Below the pieces are notes generated by a model, which was not told the DNA's origin, did not search any database, and saw only the letters and a program-made list of their open reading frames with translations. DNA of 12,551 bases from Alphaproteobacteria bacterium. Its GTDB lineage: Bacteria; Pseudomonadota; Alphaproteobacteria; Rickettsiales; JAFLCR01. Of this stretch, positions 6,540-12,551 are shown one piece after another. Made by a program: the position numbers and the translations under genes. The stretch lies in assembly GCA_017302755.1 (NCBI GenBank), contig JAFLCR010000048.1, positions 1-12,551 on the forward strand, in the 5' to 3' direction. Within the stretch, counting starts at the first letter, position 1; each line of letters begins with the position of its first letter.

Positions 6540-7694
6540 ATGGCCATTGCCGACATCAACGCTAGCATCGCCGCCCAGACGACGAAAACCGCAGCTCAGC
6601 AGGCGGCCACCAACCTGGCCGATCAGAAGGACGTTTTTCTCAAGCTGCTCACCACGCAGCTGAAGAACCAGGATCCCAGCCAGCCGATGGATACCAACCA
6701 GTTCACCCAGCAACTCGTGATGTTCAGCCAGACCGAGCAGACGGTGCAGATGAACGCCAACCTCGAAAAGCTCCTGGCGCAGAACGCGGTCAGTAGCTCC
6801 ACGGCGGCGGCGAACCTGATCGGCAAGCGCATCCGCAGCGAAAGCAACGCCATCCAATACGATGGCACCAACCCCGTGGATTTCTCTTACGAGCTTCCCG
6901 CAGCGGCCGAAACGGTCACCGTGGCGGTGACCACGGCGTCGGGGCGGGCGATTTTCACCGCCAACGGCGTCAAGGAGTCTGGCATGCACAACGTGCGCTG
7001 GCTCGGCAACAAGGACGACGGCAGCACGGCGGAAGCGGGACCGTATCAGATTTCCATTGTGGCCAAGGACAGAACCGGCCAGCCGCTCGAAGTCAAAACC
7101 TACACCGACGGCGCGGTGCAGAGCGTGGCGATCGTCGACGGCAAGGTGACGCTGCAGGTGAACGGCAAGGACGTCGCCTTCGAAAACGTCAGCCTCATCT
7201 CCGGCGATCCTACCGCAACGCAGCCGCCGGGCGGCGGCTCGACGATCGATACCAAGGGTGTCTCCATGGATACGGCGCTCTCGCTGATCGGCAAGAAAGT
7301 GCGCACGAGCGCATCGAGCGTCGCCCACACCAAGGGCAAGGACAGCAAGATCGCGTATGAGCTGCCGGCGAATGTCAAGGGCTCGCGCATCGATGTCTAT
7401 GACGCCTCCAACAACCTGGTCTACAGCCAGCAGGGCGAGATCACCCAGGGCATCAGTGAATTCACCTGGAACGGCATGATGTCGTCCGGTGAATACGCGG
7501 ACAGCGGCAATTACCGCGTCACCGTCTCGGCCAACCTTACCGACGACACCACGGTTTCCTCCCAGCCCTTCGTTGAAGAAGTGGTGCAGGGCGCGACCTT
7601 CCCGAATGGCCAGGTGCTCTTGCAGCTGCCCAGCAAGTCGGTGGGTCTTCAGGATATTCTCTCCGTTGCGCTTAACGGCGAGGCGGGAAGCTAA
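6540..7694 (+). CDS. flgD: Hook cap protein FlgD with a duplicated C-terminal module
   Basis: FlgD caps the growing hook and is required for FlgE to polymerise; it is replaced by junction proteins when the hook is complete. The conserved N-terminal segment is at 31-63 (FLKLLTTQLKNQDP, then PMDTNQFTQQL). The usual tudor/Ig-like C-terminal region occupies about 93-220, starting LIGKRIR and including SYELPA, NVRWLGN and AGPYQISIVA. After a Pro/Gly linker (223-245, PPGGG) a second, clearly related module begins with LIGKKVR at 249 and includes AYELPAN, FTWNGMM and SGNYRVTVSA, ending near 378. At 384 residues it is much longer than the 231-residue E. coli protein, and the duplication accounts for the excess. 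TAAGGAG, overlapping the fliK stop, provides the ribosome-binding site. Its neighbours fliK and flgE fit the assignment. Confidence 0.94.
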   Translation: MAIADINASIAAQTTKTAAQQAATNLADQKDVFLKLLTTQLKNQDPSQPMDTNQFTQQLVMFSQTEQTVQMNANLEKLLAQNAVSSSTAAANLIGKRIRSESNAIQYDGTNPVDFSYELPAAAETVTVAVTTASGRAIFTANGVKESGMHNVRWLGNKDDGSTAEAGPYQISIVAKDRTGQPLEVKTYTDGAVQSVAIVDGKVTLQVNGKDVAFENVSLISGDPTATQPPGGGSTIDTKGVSMDTALSLIGKKVRTSASSVAHTKGKDSKIAYELPANVKGSRIDVYDASNNLVYSQQGEITQGISEFTWNGMMSSGEYADSGNYRVTVSANLTDDTTVSSQPFVEEVVQGATFPNGQVLLQLPSKSVGLQDILSVALNGEAGS

Positions 7695-7733
7695 CGATAC
7701 TAACGGAACCTATTTCACTACAGGAGTAACACC

Positions 7734-9959
7734 ATGAGTCTCTATGGCGCTTTATATACAGGGGTGACGGGTCTGAACGGCCAGAGCAACGCCATCTCCA
7801 TCATCTCGGACAACATCGCCAACGTGAACACGGTCGGCTACAAGGCGGGTTCGTCCACTTTCGAAACCCTTGTCACCAACACCGCGGCGGTGGTGGCCTA
7901 CTCGCCGGGCGGCGTGGTCGGTGGCAACCGTCAGCTCGTGGACCAGCAGGGCATCCTACAGACCACCAATTCCGCGACCGACCTTGCCATCTCCGGCGCT
8001 GGTTTCTTCGTAGTGAATGAACGCTCCGACGGATCGGGCCAGAATCTCTACACCCGCGCCGGTTCGTTCAAGGCCGACGCCACGGGCAACTTCGTCAACG
8101 TCGCGGGCTTCTATCTGCGCGGCTGGCCGCTTGATCGCAACGGCCTGCTGCCGGGCGAGGCTGGTAATACCACCTACACCACGGCCAGCTCCAACATCCA
8201 GAGCCTGCAGACCGTGAACCTCAGCACCTCCAGCGGTGTGGCCACGGCGACGACGCAGGTGGACACCGGCATCAACCTCAAAGCCGACCAGGTGCTGCGC
8301 ACCGGCGGCGGTGATACCTTCCAGATCGGCAACACCGCGACCACGGGCAACAACTACGACATCACCTCCACCCAGGTGATCGCGCCCGATGCCGGCCCGC
8401 CGGCCCTGGCGCTCGCCGACCAGTTCGACGTGACCACTACGGAAGGCCAAGTCTATACCTTCGAATACGGCGGCGTAGCGAACAGCGGCGCGCTTCCGAT
8501 CTACAACGCGGCGTCCTCGACCACGGTTTTCACCGGCCCGGCGAATGGCGACCAGTTCACCATCACCACGGCGACGCTCGGCACGGTCACTTTCGAGTTC
8601 CAGAGCACGAACCCCAACATCTTCGGCACCACGAGCACCCCGCGCCAGTTCAACAGCCTGGCGACGCTGGCCCAGGCGATCGACAATGTCACCGGCCTCA
8701 CGGCGCGCGTGGTCAACAACGTGCTCTACGTGTCTCCCGATGCTGGCAATGACGGCATGACCTTCGCCGACGTCACCGGCACGCTGGCGGCGGATATCGG
8801 TTTCGCGAACACGGCAACTTTTGTACCCGCCGGCACGGTGGTTGGGCGCTACTCCACCATGCAGGAACTGGCCCGGTTGGTGAACACTACCGCGGACCTC
8901 TCGGCGACGATCAACAACCCGACGAGCGCATCGACGGTGGCGATCAACTCGAGAAGCCCCATCAACGGCATCCGCTTCGACAACGTGGCCGCATCCAACA
9001 GCACAACGGCGGGCGGCGCCACGTATTTCAGCTTGAACGACCTCAACATTCCGAACCTGACCACGGCGACGGGTGCGACGATGGCGTTCTACGGCCCGCT
9101 CTACGACCCCACCCGCTCGCAGTATTACAGTGCGACCGGCGAAACCTACCAATCCCTGAACATGGCGGGTTCGACGGTGGTCGGCAGCACGACGTCGCTC
9201 ACCCCTGACACCAGCCAGTCGGTGACGGTGTACGACGCGCTCGGTGACGCGCATGACCTGCGCATCGGGTTCCTCAAGACCAACACCAACGAATGGTCGG
9301 TGGAAATCTGGGCGACCAACACTTCGGACGTGACCATCACCTCGCCCTTCGTGGATGGGCAGCTTGCCACCGGCACGCTCACCTTCAACGGCGATGGCTC
9401 GCTCAGAAGCGTCAGCTCTGGCCTCCTCAACCCGGTCACCGTGCGCTGGACGAACGGCGCCGAGCCAAGCGAACTCACGTTCAACTGGGGCACGGCAGGC
9501 GAGCCTTTCGGCACGGTCGGTGCGACCACCATCGGCAAAACCGACGGCATGAGCCAGTTCGCGGGTGATTACAACACGGCGTTCATCAACCAGAACGGCG
9601 CGCCTGTGGGCCAGCTGATCGGGGTGACGATCGACAAGGAAGGCTACGTGATCGGCAATTACAGCAACGGCGAAACGCAGCGTCTCTACAAGTTGCCCCT
9701 AGCCGATTTCGAGAACCCGAACGCGCTGAACCCGCTCAGCGGCAACGTCTTCCAGCAGAGCCGGGAATCGGGCGTGTTCAACCTGCGCGAGGCCAACTCC
9801 GGCGGCGTGGGCTCGGTCATCTCGGCGGCGTTGGAGTCCTCAAATGCGGATCTCGCCAAGGAACTGACGGACCTCATTATTGCCCAGCGCGCCTACCAGG
9901 CCAATACCAAGGTCATCAGCACCTCCGATCAGCTCCTCGACGAGTTGAACCGGATCTAA
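7734..9959 (+). CDS. flgE: Flagellar hook protein FlgE, enlarged
   Basis: FlgE polymerises into the hook, the flexible joint between rod and filament. The N-terminus has the axial-protein rod motif (LYTGVTGLNGQ at 7-17, SDNIANVNTVGYK at 25-37). The C-terminus has the matching helix DLIIAQRAYQANTKVIST (713-730). The central FlaE-type domain is recognisable at about 488-615 (SVTVYDALGDAHDLRIGF). The protein is 741 residues against 402 in E. coli. The excess is mostly one block, about 190-470, between the NLSTSS segment (162-167) and the FlaE-type domain. This block is Thr/Asn/Gly-rich and beta-like, with a helical patch SLATLAQAIDNVTG (308-321), and probably folds as extra surface domains, as in Campylobacter FlgE. 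AGGAG at 7722-7726 supports the ATG. The hook assignment over FlgF/FlgG rests on the neighbours flgD and fliK and on the size. Confidence 0.93.
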   Translation: MSLYGALYTGVTGLNGQSNAISIISDNIANVNTVGYKAGSSTFETLVTNTAAVVAYSPGGVVGGNRQLVDQQGILQTTNSATDLAISGAGFFVVNERSDGSGQNLYTRAGSFKADATGNFVNVAGFYLRGWPLDRNGLLPGEAGNTTYTTASSNIQSLQTVNLSTSSGVATATTQVDTGINLKADQVLRTGGGDTFQIGNTATTGNNYDITSTQVIAPDAGPPALALADQFDVTTTEGQVYTFEYGGVANSGALPIYNAASSTTVFTGPANGDQFTITTATLGTVTFEFQSTNPNIFGTTSTPRQFNSLATLAQAIDNVTGLTARVVNNVLYVSPDAGNDGMTFADVTGTLAADIGFANTATFVPAGTVVGRYSTMQELARLVNTTADLSATINNPTSASTVAINSRSPINGIRFDNVAASNSTTAGGATYFSLNDLNIPNLTTATGATMAFYGPLYDPTRSQYYSATGETYQSLNMAGSTVVGSTTSLTPDTSQSVTVYDALGDAHDLRIGFLKTNTNEWSVEIWATNTSDVTITSPFVDGQLATGTLTFNGDGSLRSVSSGLLNPVTVRWTNGAEPSELTFNWGTAGEPFGTVGATTIGKTDGMSQFAGDYNTAFINQNGAPVGQLIGVTIDKEGYVIGNYSNGETQRLYKLPLADFENPNALNPLSGNVFQQSRESGVFNLREANSGGVGSVISAALESSNADLAKELTDLIIAQRAYQANTKVISTSDQLLDELNRI

Positions 9960-10008
9960 GGCAAGGAACTATGATGAAATAGTGCGTGGACGAGCGAAGT
10001 GAGGACTA

Positions 10009-10060
10009 GCGCCATTGAGGCGCGCAGCTCCAGCGGCGCTTGAGCGAAACAAACAGTTTC
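10009..10060 (+). ncRNA. Run of three hairpins in the flgE 3' region, possible small RNA
   Basis: Three hairpins sit almost end to end. GCGCC-ATTGA-GGCGC is at 10009-10023. GCTC-C-AGC-GGC-GCT-T-GAGC is at 10027-10045, a seven-pair stem with one internal mismatch. GAAAC-AAACA-GTTTC is at 10046-10060. Nine bases later the strong terminator at 10069-10103 follows. The region from the flgE stop to the U-run is about 145 bases and holds no credible gene. This is the shape of a 3'-UTR-derived small RNA or a processed mRNA tail. No promoter is evident within it, and I recognise no known RNA family. An alternative pairing of AGCGCC (10008-10013) with GGCGCT (10035-10040) is also possible. Confidence 0.4.
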
Positions 10061-10068
10061 CTGCTCTC

Positions 10069-10103
10069 CCCCTGGCAAGGCAACTTGCCAGGGGTCTTTT
10101 TTT
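10069..10103 (+). terminator. Intrinsic terminator of the hook operon
   Basis: CCCCTGGCAAG (10069-10079) and CTTGCCAGGGG (10084-10094) form a perfect 11-base-pair stem with a GCAA loop, a GNRA tetraloop. TC and then seven T (10097-10103) follow. It ends transcription from the flgE side and insulates clpS-clpA. Confidence 0.95.
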
Positions 10104-10216
10104 GCTCGTTAAAAAGGTGGATTCAGCCATCCCCTAGGAAAGTCGCCATAAACCCCCTATATTAACCTCGGAGAGGGTGGAATTTGGCAGCTTTTCCGCA
10201 ACCCTTTGGAAACCTC

Positions 10217-10226
10217 CGCTTAAGCG
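10217..10226. promoter_or_regulatory. Palindrome upstream of clpS
   Basis: CGCTTAAGCG is a perfect 10-base palindrome 42 bases before the chosen clpS start. The 160-base gap between the hook terminator and clpS also holds a TATATT at 10158-10163 that could be a -10 element, but no convincing -35 box lies at the right distance. The palindrome may be a small operator or chance; nothing else in the gap stands out. Confidence 0.25.
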
Positions 10227-10267
10227 AAAATTTAAGGATTTGTGCGACACTGAGGATGTGGAAACAC

Positions 10268-10612
10268 ATGAAAAACGACACGCTCGGGAACATCGTATGG
10301 GCAAGCCAGGATACGGATACGGAAGTGGGGTCCAGTACCCAGACTCTCGTGCGCGTGGCCAGGCCGCCGCTCTACAAAGTGGTACTTCTCAACGACGATT
10401 TCACGCCTATGGATTTCGTCGTCTACATTCTGAAGGTGCTCTTTCACAAGGGGCACGAGGAGGCCATTACGGTCATGCTTGAGGTGCATAATAAAGGTGC
10501 GGGACTGTGCGGAGTGTTTACGCGGGATGTTGCGGAAACCAAAGTCGAGCAGGTCAAACTGCTGGCACAGAAAAATGAGCATCCATTACGCTGCCTGATG
10601 GAAAGGGAATAA
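10268..10612 (+). CDS. clpS: ClpS, N-degron adaptor of the ClpAP protease
   Basis: ClpS binds proteins with bulky N-terminal residues (Leu, Phe, Tyr, Trp) and hands them to the ClpA N-domain for degradation by ClpP. From the ATG at 10268 the protein is 114 residues, with a flexible tail to about residue 32 and then the core PPLYKVVLLNDDFTPMDFVV. The E. coli pocket residues N34, D35, D36, M40, V43, M62, V65, H66 and L99 align without gaps to N42, D43, D44, M48, V51, M70, V73, H74 and L107. All are conserved, so N-degron recognition should be intact. The start is the least certain part: an ATG at 10256 and a TTG at 10184 are also in frame. I prefer 10268 from family length and from GAGG at 10252-10255. 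It ends three bases before clpA and is surely cotranscribed with it. Confidence 0.93.
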   Translation: MKNDTLGNIVWASQDTDTEVGSSTQTLVRVARPPLYKVVLLNDDFTPMDFVVYILKVLFHKGHEEAITVMLEVHNKGAGLCGVFTRDVAETKVEQVKLLAQKNEHPLRCLMERE

Positions 10613-10615
10613 CCA

Positions 10616-12551
<1,936 letters not shown>

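Noticed and set aside
5985..7328. Long open frame on the minus strand (447 codons) opposite fliK and flgD
   Set aside because: It crosses two clear genes antisense, is rich in Arg, His, Gly and Asp with no recognisable domain, and is expected from the codon bias of GC-rich genes.
7956..9254. Long open frame on the minus strand (432 codons) opposite flgE
   Set aside because: It lies wholly within flgE antisense, with Arg/Val/Gly-rich low-complexity translation and no motif.
10184..10267. Upstream TTG or ATG starts for clpS
   Set aside because: The extension (PFGNLRLSENLRICATLRMWKH) looks unlike ClpS and makes the protein longer than usual. The ATG at 10256 has no well-spaced ribosome-binding site, though it cannot be excluded.

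Overview
The window reads as a chromosomal flagellar locus followed by the clpS-clpA protein quality-control pair. Every confident gene is on the plus strand. The ClpA N-terminus (RHEYATLEHLLLAL, then DPDA), the clpS-clpA order and a sigma-54-type promoter in front of a hook operon point to a Gram-negative bacterium, most likely an alphaproteobacterium of moderately high GC. The filament cluster (flagellin-flaG-fliD-fliS) is the layout familiar from gammaproteobacteria and Firmicutes. The classical alphaproteobacterial flaF/flbT genes are not in the window, so a deep or less-studied alphaproteobacterial lineage is plausible. The taxonomy is inference.

Layout. Bases 1-275 are a non-coding, AT-rich upstream region with a 13-base direct repeat, a candidate sigma-28-like promoter and a hairpin-rich leader. 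The filament cluster follows: flagellin (276-1853), a strong hairpin without a U-run (1869-1892), flaG (1923-2321), fliD (2398-4161) and fliS (4175-4627), closed by an intrinsic terminator (4649-4670). A 180-base control region (4671-4850) carries two short dyads, an AT-rich palindrome and a near-consensus sigma-54 promoter. An 8-base inverted repeat whose right arm contains the fliK start codon spans the end of this region. The hook operon fliK-flgD-flgE (4851-9959) follows. Its 3' flank (9960-10103) holds four back-to-back hairpins, the last a textbook terminator with a GCAA loop. Then come clpS (10268-10612) and clpA (10616 to the window end, C-terminus missing).

How the genes work together. 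FlgD caps the growing hook, FlgE polymerises into the hook, and FliK measures it and switches the export gate to filament substrates. Flagellin is then exported, guarded by its chaperone FliS, and folded under the FliD cap; FlaG modulates filament properties. ClpS delivers N-degron substrates to the ClpAP protease and has no demonstrated link to the flagellum here beyond adjacency.

I see no new defence, mobile or biosynthetic system. The unusual content is in enlarged structural proteins: FlgD has a duplicated C-terminal module, FlgE has an extra block of about 280 residues, and flagellin has what looks like two tandem beta-rich central modules. The other unusual content is RNA or DNA structure at control points: the flagellin leader, the fliD ribosome-binding site, the fliK start codon and the region after flgE.
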